A stretch of 48,275 nt of DNA, taken from NCBI GenBank assembly GCA_019694315.1, contig JAIBCE010000016.1, positions 1 to 48,275 on the forward strand. Reading direction: 5' to 3'. The notes beneath the pieces are model-generated. The model saw only the letters and a program-made list of their open reading frames with translations, did no database searches and was not told the origin of the DNA. Every line of letters starts with the position of its first letter. Position 1 is the stretch's first letter. This DNA comes from Sandaracinaceae bacterium (GTDB taxonomy: Bacteria > Myxococcota_A > Polyangia > Polyangiales > Sandaracinaceae). This document shows positions 18,949 to 29,288 of the stretch, piece by piece. The position numbers were made by a program, and so were the translations under genes.

Positions 18949-19070
18949 GGCCACGAGAAGCTTCGGGCTCGGCCACGAGAAGCTTCGGGCTCGGCCACGA
19001 GAAGCTTCGGGCTCGGCCACGAGAAGCATCGGGCTGGCCACGAGAAGCTTCGGGCTCGACCACGAGAAGG
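18949..19070. repeat. 22-bp minisatellite upstream of murI, six copies
   Basis: Units start at 18949, 18971, 18993, 19015, 19036 and 19058; the fourth unit has lost one base. Each begins GGCCACGAGAAGCTTC and ends GGGCTC; the fourth copy has CATC for CTTC, and the last starts GACC. Each contains a GAAGCTTC palindrome, so identical faces recur about every two helical turns. The array lies between the divergent murI and the secreted-protein gene (19166). It could be a protein-binding array or a neutral minisatellite. Confidence 0.9.
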
Positions 19071-19165
19071 AACTTCAAGGACCTTTAAGCGTCGCTGGGG
19101 GCTCGCGGGGGACAGAGTCGTGCAGACGCATGCGGCCGTGGTGTGCCGCAGGACGGAGCCCGACG

Positions 19166-20416
19166 ATGAAACTGCTCGATTTCGCCTCCAGGACCCTCGT
19201 CACCACGGCGCTCGCGACGGCCTTCTCGTCCGTCGCTGCGGCCCAGACCGCCTCGCCCGCGCCGCTCGCGCTCGACGACGCCTATCTCTGGTTCTCGGTG
19301 GAGAGCGTGGAGAACAGCGTCGATGGACATCGGGTCGATGCAGGCTTCTTTCCAGAGGTCTCGGCGCGCGTCTGGGGCGCGATGCCCGCGCAGAGCGCGC
19401 TCGTGTTCACGTACTCGCGCAACGGCCAGCAGCTCGCGCGTGTCCGCTGCACGGTGGATTCGTACGCCTACGATCACGACCCCTCGTTCTCGCACAGCCT
19501 GGTCGAGGGCTGCGAGGACCGCGACGTGCGCATCCTCGGCGCGGGGGATCTCCAGGTCGAGATCCGCGCGGTCGACGGCCAGACCGATGCAGAGACCGTG
19601 CTCGGCACGCGCACGGTCAGCATCCAGCACGTCGCGACGGTGCTCGGTGGCGTGCCGCCCACGGCCGGCGCCGACAAGTACTACGTCTCGCATCACGACC
19701 AGATCATCGACTCGGTGCTCTTCTGGCACCCCGAGAACCAGCGACCGTACGACCACTCGTACATGGGCAGTCTCAGCGGGGACCTCGTGGGGATGCTCTT
19801 CACGCACAGCGCGACGGATTCCTTCTCGCGCAGTGCATACGCCGACATGAACGTTCGCTGTCAGGTGGATGGTCAGCCGCTCACCACCGCGAGCTCTCCG
19901 CTCCCGGCCAATGTGGAGCAGCAGCGATATCAGCTCTTCCAGCGCCAATATCTGCCCCCCGGCAGCCCCGGTGGGACGGCGATCGAGGAGTGGAAGGACC
20001 TCCAGGTGACGGTGCAGATGCCGTTTCGTCGCGGAGACTTCGCGACGCATCCGGGACACTGGGTCTGCGACCTGCGCGCCAACGGGCAGAACCTCCGTCG
20101 CTGGGCCTGGACGGTGGGGGCCGATGGGCTCCCGCAGCGCCACGCCGAGCAGACCGAGGGAGGCCTCGCGCTCGGTCCCCGCGCGATCCTCGTCGAGACG
20201 ACCGTCTTCGCCGATGGCCACCTGGACCAGCGGACGAGCCCCACCGAGGTGCAGCGCGGAGGCTTCTATGGGCGCCCGTGGGTCTCGGCGCTCGCGCGCG
20301 CCCAGGCCGCCGCGGTCCCCGCCATCGGTGATGCGTTCATGGTGTACGAGCCCCTGAGGGCTGCGGCCGCGGGCTCGGCCGGCGCGCGTGGGACGGGAGG
20401 TCGCCGTCGCCGGTGA
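19166..20416 (+). CDS. Secreted protein of unknown function
   Basis: A 416-residue protein that I do not recognise. The start is ATG 19166 with GGAG seven to ten bases upstream. A Sec signal peptide (residues 1-26: Lys/Arg start, hydrophobic core, cleavage after SSVAAAQ) is clear. The mature part looks beta-rich, with two similar halves: a C-T-V-DSYAYD segment near residue 95 and a VRCQVDGQPL segment near residue 232, each with short charged loops, and paired cysteines (VRCTV...EGCEDRD; VRCQV...WVCDLRANG). This suggests a repeated extracytoplasmic beta-sandwich. The C-terminus ends in an Arg-rich GGRRRR tail. It is convergent with the SUMF1 lipoprotein gene, 21 bp apart. Confidence 0.65.
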   Translation: MKLLDFASRTLVTTALATAFSSVAAAQTASPAPLALDDAYLWFSVESVENSVDGHRVDAGFFPEVSARVWGAMPAQSALVFTYSRNGQQLARVRCTVDSYAYDHDPSFSHSLVEGCEDRDVRILGAGDLQVEIRAVDGQTDAETVLGTRTVSIQHVATVLGGVPPTAGADKYYVSHHDQIIDSVLFWHPENQRPYDHSYMGSLSGDLVGMLFTHSATDSFSRSAYADMNVRCQVDGQPLTTASSPLPANVEQQRYQLFQRQYLPPGSPGGTAIEEWKDLQVTVQMPFRRGDFATHPGHWVCDLRANGQNLRRWAWTVGADGLPQRHAEQTEGGLALGPRAILVETTVFADGHLDQRTSPTEVQRGGFYGRPWVSALARAQAAAVPAIGDAFMVYEPLRAAAAGSAGARGTGGRRRR

Positions 20417-20437
20417 TCGGCAGTGTCGGGCGCGGGG

Positions 20438-21616
20438 TCAGGGCGCGAGGTACGCGCAGCGGAAGCCGCGCACGGGCGAGGCCGCGTCGAGCGCAGTGGA
20501 AGGGCGGAACACACTGCGCAAGAGGGCCTCGCTCGGGCTCATGTAGTTGCTGCCTCGTGCGTAGTGCGCGCCCGTGATCGAGGGGAGGCATCCGGGGTCG
20601 TGCCGAGAGCTCGTCCAGCAGGCGCTGGCCTCCAGCGTCGCGTACGATGCGAAGTCGTCGGCGACGAAGTCGGCCACGTTGCCTGCGAGATCGAAGACGC
20701 CTTGCGGGGCGAGCGCGATCGCGCCGACTCGCCGCGTCAGGCGGCTGTCGTCGCCAGCGCAGCCAGCGTAGTGCGCCACGTCGCAGGTCGGTGAGGTGTC
20801 GCCCCACGGGAAGGCGCGGCCCGCCGGCCCGCCGGCGCGGTGCCAGCGCGCGAGATACTCGTATTGCGTGCTCGTGATCAGGTGTCCGCCTTCCCATGCA
20901 CAGAAGTACATCGCGAGGGACCAACCCACGCAGTTGATCGGGTGTTGCTCGCCGACGACATCAGGTGTGTCGCTCCAGTTGCACCCCGTCACGAGCGGGC
21001 TCCACTCGGAGAGCACGTCGCGAGGCGGCAGGGGCGCGTCGTACACGAGGCCACGGGGCAGGCGGACGCGAGTCGTCGCCGGGAGCCTGCCCGTGCGCCA
21101 GAGCTCGTGGAACGCCCGGAATCGACCGACCGAGACCTCCGTGCGATCGACGTAGAACGGCGAGAGCGAGAGGCCACAGATCGGCGGGCTCGCGCTCCAG
21201 CCCGCGTTCTCGGCCGTGGCCTCGACACCGATGCAGAAGGTGGCGGTCGGGTCGATGAGCGCAGTCTGGCAGTCGTCGCGAGCCACCGCGCCGACACAGC
21301 TGGTCGGGACGATCCCGACCCCCGCGTCGCTGGCGGGCGCGTCGAGGACGGCCGCGTCGCCGGGCTCGCGCGCGTCCCCTCCGACATCGGGGCTCACCGA
21401 GGCGTCGTCGGTTCTGGCGTCGAGCGATGGAGCGTCGTGTGCGCCTGCATCCTCGTGCGTGGTTGCATCGTCGCTCGATCCATCGAGGTCCGAGAACCGA
21501 AGGGGTTTCACGCAACCGAGCGTCGCGAGCGGGATCACGAACGTGAGCATGGCGAGGAGCGCGTGCGTGCGAGAGGGAAGAGCGCCACGGGCCGAGCGCG
21601 TGGTCAGAAGGTCCAT
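20438..21616 (-). CDS. SUMF1/formylglycine-generating-enzyme-like lipoprotein
   Basis: A 392-residue protein starting at ATG 21616 behind AGGAGG. The signal peptide ends LATLGC, so the protein is lipidated. A low-complexity Asp/Ala/Ser linker (residues about 40-95) leads to a SUMF1 (FGE-sulfatase) domain: FYVDRTEVSVGRFRAF, HPINCVGWSLAMYFCAWEGG, the AFPWGD motif, FDLAGNVADFVADDF and the terminal FRCAY. True formylglycine-generating enzymes need a specific Cys pair; most SUMF1 proteins lack it and bind ligands or sugars (for example the C-type-lectin-like fold). It is the last gene of a four-gene overlapping operon with an FHA regulator, a kinase and a PEGA protein, so it may be the cell-surface sensor or effector of that module. 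Confidence 0.82.
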   Translation of the reverse strand: MDLLTTRSARGALPSRTHALLAMLTFVIPLATLGCVKPLRFSDLDGSSDDATTHEDAGAHDAPSLDARTDDASVSPDVGGDAREPGDAAVLDAPASDAGVGIVPTSCVGAVARDDCQTALIDPTATFCIGVEATAENAGWSASPPICGLSLSPFYVDRTEVSVGRFRAFHELWRTGRLPATTRVRLPRGLVYDAPLPPRDVLSEWSPLVTGCNWSDTPDVVGEQHPINCVGWSLAMYFCAWEGGHLITSTQYEYLARWHRAGGPAGRAFPWGDTSPTCDVAHYAGCAGDDSRLTRRVGAIALAPQGVFDLAGNVADFVADDFASYATLEASACWTSSRHDPGCLPSITGAHYARGSNYMSPSEALLRSVFRPSTALDAASPVRGFRCAYLAP

Positions 21617-22640
21617 TGGACTCCTCCTGGCGTGACGCGCAGACCCGAGGCGTCTTCGTGCGACGACGGCGGCCGCAACCACTCGACGAGGAGCCAGCCC
21701 ACACCGAGCGCCACGAGCGTGCCCCCCAACGCCAGCGTGGCCGTGCTCGCGGCCGCGAAGGTCTCGGCCCGTGTGTGTGCGTCCTCTGCAGCGCTCGTGT
21801 TCGCACCGGAGTCACAGACATACTCGGTGGGGGTCTCGACGCAGCCCCTCGAGAGCAGGTCGCCGAGGGCCGTGTCCCGTGCAGCCAAGAGGGCGAAGCC
21901 CGCCCCCAGGCTCGATGCCCCCACGCCGAGGGCCACCGCGGGGCCACCCCAGTGTCGCGTCTCGAGCTCCGGAGGAGCGGGCGCGAGCAGCGACTCCGCG
22001 ACGGCCTCTTCTCGTGCGGGCTCGCTGTCGGGATCGGGCACGTGCGACGTGGTGTCGACCACAGGGACGCGCTCGGCCGGGCGCGCACGAAGCTCGAACG
22101 ACTCGCGGAGCACGTCGCCCGCGTGGATGACGACGATGCGCTCGGTGCCGTAGTACCCCTCGCGCTCTGCGGAGAGGGTGACCGACCCGACGGGGAGGCG
22201 CGACGCCACGTCGGCGGGCGTCGGTACGCCGTCGATGCGAAGCGTCGCGTCGCCAGGCACCACCGTGAGGGTCAGTGTCCCGAGGTGCGCGCGCACCTCG
22301 GCGAGGGCACCGTCGAGGGTGTCGCGGTGGCGCTCGATCCACGGATCGTCGAGCGCTGCCGCAGCCACCAGCGTCGACTCGGCCTCGACCCAGCGCCCGA
22401 GGGCCTGGAGCGCAAAGCCGAGCTGGGCGCGCACCGACGCGCGCGGTGCCAGCGACAGCGAGCGCTCGAAGGCCTGGCGAGCCTCCTCGTCGCGTCCCTC
22501 GCGCCGCGCCACGAGCCCGCGCTGCGCCTCGGCCAGCGCCTCGCTCTCCGCGTGCGACGGTGACTGAGCCGCCGCGCTCGATGCGGCGAGAACGAGGGCG
22601 AGGGCCGCGGCCCGTGCAGTCCACAGCATCGTCGTCCGCG

Positions 22641-22644
<4 letters not shown>
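21604..22644 (-). CDS. TPR/PEGA-domain membrane protein
   Basis: A 346-residue protein. A Sec signal (residues 1-26, ending SSAAAQ) is followed by a TPR-like alpha-helical region (EALAEAQRGLVARREGRDEE, then ALGRWVEAESTLVAA), then a PEGA domain (LTLTVVPGDATLRIDGVPTP through ESFELRARP), a surface or periplasmic beta-domain often paired with Ser/Thr kinases. Two hydrophobic stretches follow: about 232-257 and 295-318. The start ATG overlaps the kinase stop by four bases (ATGA), and its 3' end overlaps the SUMF1 lipoprotein start by 13 bases, so the three genes are almost certainly translationally coupled. A role as periplasmic scaffold is likely but inferred. Confidence 0.85.
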
Positions 22645-24259
<1,615 letters not shown>

Positions 24260-24263
<4 letters not shown>

Positions 24264-25630
24264 GCGCTCGCCCCGTGGCGACGCGGGGGCGCCTCGACGA
24301 GCTCCGTCCTCACGTCGACGGCGATCCGATAGCCGCCTTCACGCCGCTCGATGACGTCACGCAGGCCCACACGTCGGAGCGTCGCGATGGCGACGTACAC
24401 ACGGTTCGGGCCCGAGTCCGCCAAGAGCTTCTCGCCCGGCCAGCCTGCAGCCATCAGCGTGTCGAGCGAGACGGTCGCGTCGGGTGTCGAGAGGTGCGAG
24501 CTCACCAGCGCTCGCAGGATGCGCGAGAGCGCGAACCGAGTGCGCAGATCGACGGGTTCGTCCTCGCCCGTCGCGAACCACGTACCGTCTCGGGCGACCT
24601 TCCAGGAGGGGCCGTCGGTGGGCCGCGTCGCGGCGCGCGTGTCGCCCTCGCTGGCCTGCGTTCGCGGGCCACCCGCGAAGCTCAGATCCTCACCCGTCCA
24701 GACCAGCTGGGCCTGGCGCGGGCGCGCTGCGACCGAGGCCGCCCAGCGCCGCACGCCGTCGACGTCTTCGGGCCACTCCGAGAGGAGGAGCCTGCTCGCA
24801 TAGCTCGCGTCGAGCTCGGGCACCTCGCCGAGCGCTTCGTGGAGCGCGCCACGCACGATCCACGGGAGGTCCTCGAGCCGCTCGCGCAAGGCAGGCAGCG
24901 CGACCTCCACCCAGCCGTCCTCGGGGCGGAGGCGGTCCGCGCTCACGACGAGCGCTGCCGCTCCTCGCACCCTCTCGGGCAGGGCGGAGCGTTCGTCCGT
25001 GCGAAGCGCCGAGGGTGAGAGCACGAGGCGCTCGCCATCGTGAGGCGGCGCCACGAGGCTCGTGGCCTCGACGAGCGTGAGGCCGAGCTGCTCGGCGGCG
25101 AGCGCGAGGTGTGGCCGCCACGCGGAAGGCCGCGCACCCGACACTGCCAGGGGCTGGCGGGCCTCGAGCGCACGTCGCATCCGCTCGGTGAAGTCCGCCG
25201 TGCTCCACGCGAGCGCAGGGCAGTGCTCGGACCGACGGAGCGGGTAGGTCTCGGGGCCGTGCTGCGCGAGCAAGAGCACCGGACCGACGCGCAGCACGGA
25301 GCCCGCACGGAGCGCTGCGTGCGCGACGCGGGTGCCATCGACCCACGTCCCGTTGGCGCTGCCGAGGTCGCTGACCACGAGCGCGCCGCGCGGATCGATC
25401 TCGACGCGGGCGTGGGAGCGAGACACGGAGGGGTCGTTGAACGCACCGTCCCCGTAGGCGCCGCAGCTGCGTCCGAGCTCGAGCCCGCTGCCCGGCGCGA
25501 TCACGCGGCGGAGCCCGAGGATCTCGGCGGAGCGGTGGTGCACGACCATGAGCGCCCAGCGAAGCGGCATCGTCGTGGGCTCGAACGCGAGGGCGGCGCT
25601 GTCGCGAACCGTCGTGGTCATCGCAGCCAT
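24260..25630 (-). CDS. FHA-domain regulator with degenerate NtrC-like centre and winged helix
   Basis: A 456-residue protein from ATG 25630 (ATG 25621 is an alternative). The FHA domain lies at about 47-118: GR (53-54), SVSRSHA (68-74) and GSANGTW (90-96) are the phospho-Thr-binding residues. The middle, residues 130-310, keeps the shape of the NtrC-type AAA+ lid (LRERLEDLPW at 248, SEWPEDVDGVRRW at 285) but has no Walker A, no Walker B and no GAFTGA loop, so it cannot be a normal sigma-54 activator. Residues about 361-440 form an OmpR-like winged helix (RVYVAIATLRRVGL, ending REGGYRI). This replaces the Fis-type HTH usual in such proteins. It leads the kinase operon and is the obvious target of the kinase. 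Confidence 0.82.
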
Positions 25631-25783
25631 CCGTGGAGGGACCGTCGCTTCGAACAGTACATCACGCGGGAGACGAGCCGGCGCATCCGAGCACGGGGAC
25701 GTGTCGTGGGCCGAGGCTCACGTCGATGACGATCCCATCGGCGGAGTGAGGGGTCAACCGCGGGCGCAGCCTCGATCCTCGGA

Positions 25784-27439
25784 TCAGAGGTGGGTCACGA
25801 CCCAGGTCGTGAGGCCGAGACCGACGACGAGCAGCGGCAGCGACGCGAGCACGTTCGTGCGCGCGACGCGCTCGGCGTAGAGCTCTCGTGCCTCTTCCAG
25901 GGAGCCGAGCACGAGCTGGGCTCTCTCGGGCAGCGAGGCCCTTCCGTCGCGGAACGGGGAGCCCTCGGTCGCGGGGAGCATCGCGATCGCCGTGAGCGTC
26001 GCGCCATCGCGCGCGACGCTGACAGGGCTCGGCACGAGCAGCGGGTGGGTGCCGGGAGACAAGGTGATGGTGCCGAGCTCGCCGAGCTCGAGGCGCGCGC
26101 TCTCGGCGAGCACGAGGCCCTGGCTCGAGACGGGGATCGCGGCCTCCGTTCGCAGCGTGCCGGTGAGGGCGGCCCGCTCCGGAACTCCCGAGAAACGTGG
26201 GCGATCGAGGCCTGCGGCGACACCGGCGCGACGGAGCTGGAGCGCGAGGAGCATCGCCAGCGCGAGGGTGTACACGAGCGCCAGCCAGAGGCCGGCGGAG
26301 CCGGCGCGCGCGCGGATTCGATCGAGCGGCGTGTCGTCGACGCGCACCCCGCGATCCTCGAAGCTGACCAACGCCACGCTGCTCGAGGTGGGCACGCGCA
26401 GCGTCCACACGTCACGTTCGCGAAAGCGCTCTCGCGAGAGCGTGGCGCGCTGTGCGTCGCCGCCTGGGATGCGGACCTCGCCGGCGCCTCCGCCGTCGCG
26501 CGTGGCGATGAGCCACACGCCAGCCCTCGGCGTCGTGACGGTGAGCCCCTCGGTGGTGTCGCGGAGCGGGTCTTCCACGCACGGGACGCCCGTCGGAAAC
26601 GGCAGCGCGTAGCCTCTGCCGCTCGCCTCGAGGCGGGGCTCGCGTCGCCAGGCCGCCGTGGGCGTCGAGAGCGCGAGCAGCACGCCGAGCGTGAGCAGCA
26701 GGGCGGGGCTCGCCGCGAGGACGAGCGAGCCGACGAGTCGTGCTCGCGCAGGCACGGGGCGCCGCGGCGCGGTGACGAGCGTGCGCGCCGCGCCGAAGCG
26801 CTCGCGTCCTTCGCTCCACGCGTGCGCGACGATCGAGAGACCGACGAGCTGCGCCGCGACGACGCTCGCGTAGAGGAGCACGAGGCGCCACGGATCGTGG
26901 CCTGGCACGAGCTGCTCCACGAGACCCGGCACGAGCCACGGCAAGGCCGTGACGAGGCCCACGAGCGCCCCGCGGATCACCGTGACCACGAGCCCCGCGC
27001 GCGAGGTGCGGGCGCCTGCGCCGAGCATCGCCTCGATCATCCCCGAGCCCGACTCGATCGCCTCGAGAGGCGCGGCGTGGAGCGGAAAGAGCACGATGCC
27101 GAGGAGGCTCGAGATGGCGACGGTGACCTCGAGCGTGAGCGCGCTCGAGCGCTCCGCGCGACCCGGGAACGCCTCGAAGACGAAGCTCGCGAGCAGGAGC
27201 GCGGCGATCGGGGCGAAGTAGAGGGGCGCGCCGAGCACGCCGAGGCGCCACGTGGACATGCTCGCGCGTCGCGCGCCCGAGACGCGCAAGAGCGCGGTGC
27301 CGGCGACGAAGCCGAACGCAGGCAGGGTCACGAGGCAGCACGACGGCACGGCGAGAAGCACGGCGAGCGCGACGAGCCAGCCCGCGGAGGCGGACACGTC
27401 GAGGAGGACTCGCCCGAACGAGACACGCTCCGCAGGCAT
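25784..27439 (-). CDS. Polytopic membrane protein of unknown function
   Basis: A 551-residue protein starting at ATG 27439, where TACGCT lies six bases upstream. I do not recognise the family. The first ~265 residues hold about six hydrophobic helices (for example WLVALAVLLAVPSCCLVTLP, APLYFAPIAALLLASFVF, AISSLLGIVLFPL, LVGSLVLAASPALLLTLGV). A predicted extracytoplasmic stretch of about 130 residues follows (ATRDGGGAGEVRIPG, beta-rich). Another helix lies near 410 (LWLALVYTLALAMLLAL), then a beta-rich segment and a final helix at the C-terminus (VLASLPLLVVGLGLTTWVV). The pattern suggests a membrane protein with two soluble domains. No transporter or enzyme motif is visible. Confidence 0.7.
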   Translation of the reverse strand: MPAERVSFGRVLLDVSASAGWLVALAVLLAVPSCCLVTLPAFGFVAGTALLRVSGARRASMSTWRLGVLGAPLYFAPIAALLLASFVFEAFPGRAERSSALTLEVTVAISSLLGIVLFPLHAAPLEAIESGSGMIEAMLGAGARTSRAGLVVTVIRGALVGLVTALPWLVPGLVEQLVPGHDPWRLVLLYASVVAAQLVGLSIVAHAWSEGRERFGAARTLVTAPRRPVPARARLVGSLVLAASPALLLTLGVLLALSTPTAAWRREPRLEASGRGYALPFPTGVPCVEDPLRDTTEGLTVTTPRAGVWLIATRDGGGAGEVRIPGGDAQRATLSRERFRERDVWTLRVPTSSSVALVSFEDRGVRVDDTPLDRIRARAGSAGLWLALVYTLALAMLLALQLRRAGVAAGLDRPRFSGVPERAALTGTLRTEAAIPVSSQGLVLAESARLELGELGTITLSPGTHPLLVPSPVSVARDGATLTAIAMLPATEGSPFRDGRASLPERAQLVLGSLEEARELYAERVARTNVLASLPLLVVGLGLTTWVVTHL

Positions 27440-27445
27440 GGACCG

Positions 27446-27451
27446 AGCGTA
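27446..27451 (-). promoter_or_regulatory. -10-like hexamer for the 27439 membrane protein
   Basis: Minus strand TACGCT, then CGGTCC (six bases), then ATG 27439. Leaderless geometry. Confidence 0.5.
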
Positions 27452-27599
27452 GCCTCCGCAGCCGCTGCGGCGCACGAAGCCACGGGTGACGAGACCTCCG
27501 AGGCGTGCCTTCGGGACGAGCCTCTCGGCTCGCAGCTCGAACCGGCGACTCACCGAAGCGCCGACGCGGACTGCCTCGTGCGCCTTCGCGCACGAGCCG

Positions 27600-28391
27600 T
27601 CACGGGCTCTTGGCGGGGTCCTGTCCGTAGGCCTCGACGAGCATGGCGTAGAGCTTGGGGTGCTTGTCGGCGAGGGCCTTGGGGCGTTCGAAGAAGGCCT
27701 CTGTGGCCACCGCGAAGAGCTCGGCCTCGTTCGTCGCGCCGTAGTCGCGGAGCACCGAGCGATGCGCCTCGATGCGATCGGTCTCGCGCTGGATCTGGGC
27801 CATCCACGGCGCCACGGATCGCCACGGCACGAGCGAGGGCACGCCGTCCGCGTCGCCCGCGTGGAAGTCGAGCACGTGTGCGAATTCGTGCAGGCCCACG
27901 TTCAGGCCGTCGCGGGTGTTGGCGAAGCCCTGACGCAGCGCGCGCGCCGAGAAGAGGATGGGCCCCGCGCCGTGCACCATGCCGAGCACGTTCTTGTCGG
28001 TGCCCTCGACGTAGTCGTGATCGAAGGCCTCGTCGTAGATCACGATGTCCCGCGTGCGCGCGTACACGTAGCCCTTGCGGCCGAAGACGAGCATCACCGC
28101 GCTCGCGGCCACGAGCACCTTGAGCTCCTCGGACACCTCGCGACCTCGCGGGCCCGTGATGAGCTGATCGAAGAGGAAGCGCTTCACCTCGCGCTCGAAG
28201 CGCACCTTCTCCTCGGGCGAGAGGCGCTGGTAGTACGCGACCTCCTCCGCGAGCGTCTTCTTGGCGCTCGGCGAGAGCGGCGCGTCCATCGCGTCGCGCT
28301 GCGCGTGCCTGCGGCGGGCCCACGCGATCGCGGCCACGAGGAGCCCGATCACCACGATCGCCAGCGCATACGGTCCCAGGCTCGAGTGCAC
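27600..28391 (-). CDS. mtfA: MtfA-like zinc peptidase, membrane-anchored
   Basis: A 263-residue protein from GTG 28391. An N-terminal hydrophobic helix (about 7-25: [18 protein letters not shown]) is followed by a basic stretch, so the domain is probably tethered with the bulk in the cytoplasm. The peptidase has HEFAH (168-172) within [13 protein letters not shown], matching the HExxH zinc site of the MtfA/DUF980 family. In Escherichia coli MtfA binds the Mlc repressor and has aminopeptidase activity; no Mlc or PTS gene is in view here. Its start is 35 bp from the divergent AlkD-like gene, both with leaderless-type -10 boxes. Confidence 0.88.
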   Translation of the reverse strand: MHSSLGPYALAIVVIGLLVAAIAWARRRHAQRDAMDAPLSPSAKKTLAEEVAYYQRLSPEEKVRFEREVKRFLFDQLITGPRGREVSEELKVLVAASAVMLVFGRKGYVYARTRDIVIYDEAFDHDYVEGTDKNVLGMVHGAGPILFSARALRQGFANTRDGLNVGLHEFAHVLDFHAGDADGVPSLVPWRSVAPWMAQIQRETDRIEAHRSVLRDYGATNEAELFAVATEAFFERPKALADKHPKLYAMLVEAYGQDPAKSP

Positions 28392-28397
28392 GTGCCG

Positions 28398-28403
28398 ATC
28401 GTA
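28398..28403 (-). promoter_or_regulatory. -10-like hexamer for mtfA
   Basis: Minus strand TACGAT, then CGGCAC (six bases), then GTG 28391. It lies only ten bases from the opposing alkD-like -10 box. Confidence 0.55.
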
Positions 28404-28413
28404 CGTGATCCGA

Positions 28414-28419
28414 TAGCCT
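28414..28419 (+). promoter_or_regulatory. -10-like hexamer for the alkD-like gene
   Basis: TAGCCT, then CGGCGGG (seven bases), then ATG 28427. Divergent partner of the mtfA box at 28398. Confidence 0.5.
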
Positions 28420-28426
28420 CGGCGGG

Positions 28427-29191
28427 ATGGCGACGAGGAAGAAGGCAGCGCCGCTCCGGATCGACGTGCGCGCCGAGGTGCGCGCGATCGAGCGTGCCCT
28501 GACGGAGTGCGCCAAGCCCGAGCGCGCGCCCGCCGAGAAGGCCTACATGAAGAGCGCGCTCGTGTTCCTCGGCTGCGGACAGCCGAGCATCCGCGGGACC
28601 GGCGTGACGTGGGCCAAGGCGCATCCGGGCGTCGTGCGCGAGGATCTGCGTGCGCTCGTCGACGCGCTCGCGACGAGCGACGTCTACGAGCATCGCGGCG
28701 CCGCGATCGCGATCCTCGCGCGCTGCAACGCGACGCTCGGCGCAGAGGATCTGCCGTGGCTCGCCGAGCTCTGTCGCCACTTCGCGATGTGGGCGCACGT
28801 GGACTGGATCGCGGCCGAGGTCGTCTCGCCGCACATGGCCCGCACGCCGAGCTCGCTCGCCATCCTCCGGACCTGGGCGAAGGATCCGAGCTTCTGGGTG
28901 CGCCGGCTCGCGATCCTCGCGCAGCTCCGGCAGTACCGCCGCGGCAAGGCCGACGTGGAGCTCCTCGAAGAGATCGCGATCCCGATGCTCGGCGAGAAGG
29001 AGTTCTTCATCCGCAAGGCGATCGGCTGGGCGCTGCGCGAGCTCGCCTATGCCGAGCCCGAGCGGGTGCGCGCGTTCGCGCTGGCGCACCGCGACGCGAT
29101 GAGCGGCCTGACGTTCCGCGAGGCGACCAAGCACCTCGGCCTCGAGGCCTCCGACGGAGGCCGTCCGCACGGCGCCGCACGCGCGCGGTGA
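28427..29191 (+). CDS. alkD: DNA alkylation repair protein, AlkD-like
   Basis: A 254-residue all-helical HEAT-repeat protein. Family features are the [14 protein letters not shown] start of the first repeats, the central [11 protein letters not shown] with the conserved Asp of the active-site cleft, [12 protein letters not shown] and [14 protein letters not shown], where the tryptophans and arginines line the DNA-binding groove. AlkD-type glycosylases remove bulky or cationic alkylated bases such as N3- or N7-alkylpurines without base flipping. The C-terminus ([11 protein letters not shown]) is a basic tail. It is divergent from mtfA. The family call is confident; substrate specificity is not visible. 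Confidence 0.88.
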   Translation: MATRKKAAPLRIDVRAEVRAIERALTECAKPERAPAEKAYMKSALVFLGCGQPSIRGTGVTWAKAHPGVVREDLRALVDALATSDVYEHRGAAIAILARCNATLGAEDLPWLAELCRHFAMWAHVDWIAAEVVSPHMARTPSSLAILRTWAKDPSFWVRRLAILAQLRQYRRGKADVELLEEIAIPMLGEKEFFIRKAIGWALRELAYAEPERVRAFALAHRDAMSGLTFREATKHLGLEASDGGRPHGAARAR

Positions 29192-29288
29192 GGCGCCTCT
29201 CCGCGCTTCGCGTTTGCAGCGAGGGGATCGGGCGGCTAGAGACGCGCCGCCTTCGCCGGCCCCCTGCCTCGCGATGGCGGAGATCCCG

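Noticed and set aside
18949..19070. 22-bp repeats as replication iterons
   Set aside because: Length and spacing fit, but there is no replication initiator gene or AT-rich segment nearby.
20438..21616. SUMF1 lipoprotein as a true formylglycine-generating enzyme
   Set aside because: No sulfatase gene is present, and the catalytic Cys pair of FGE cannot be identified with confidence.
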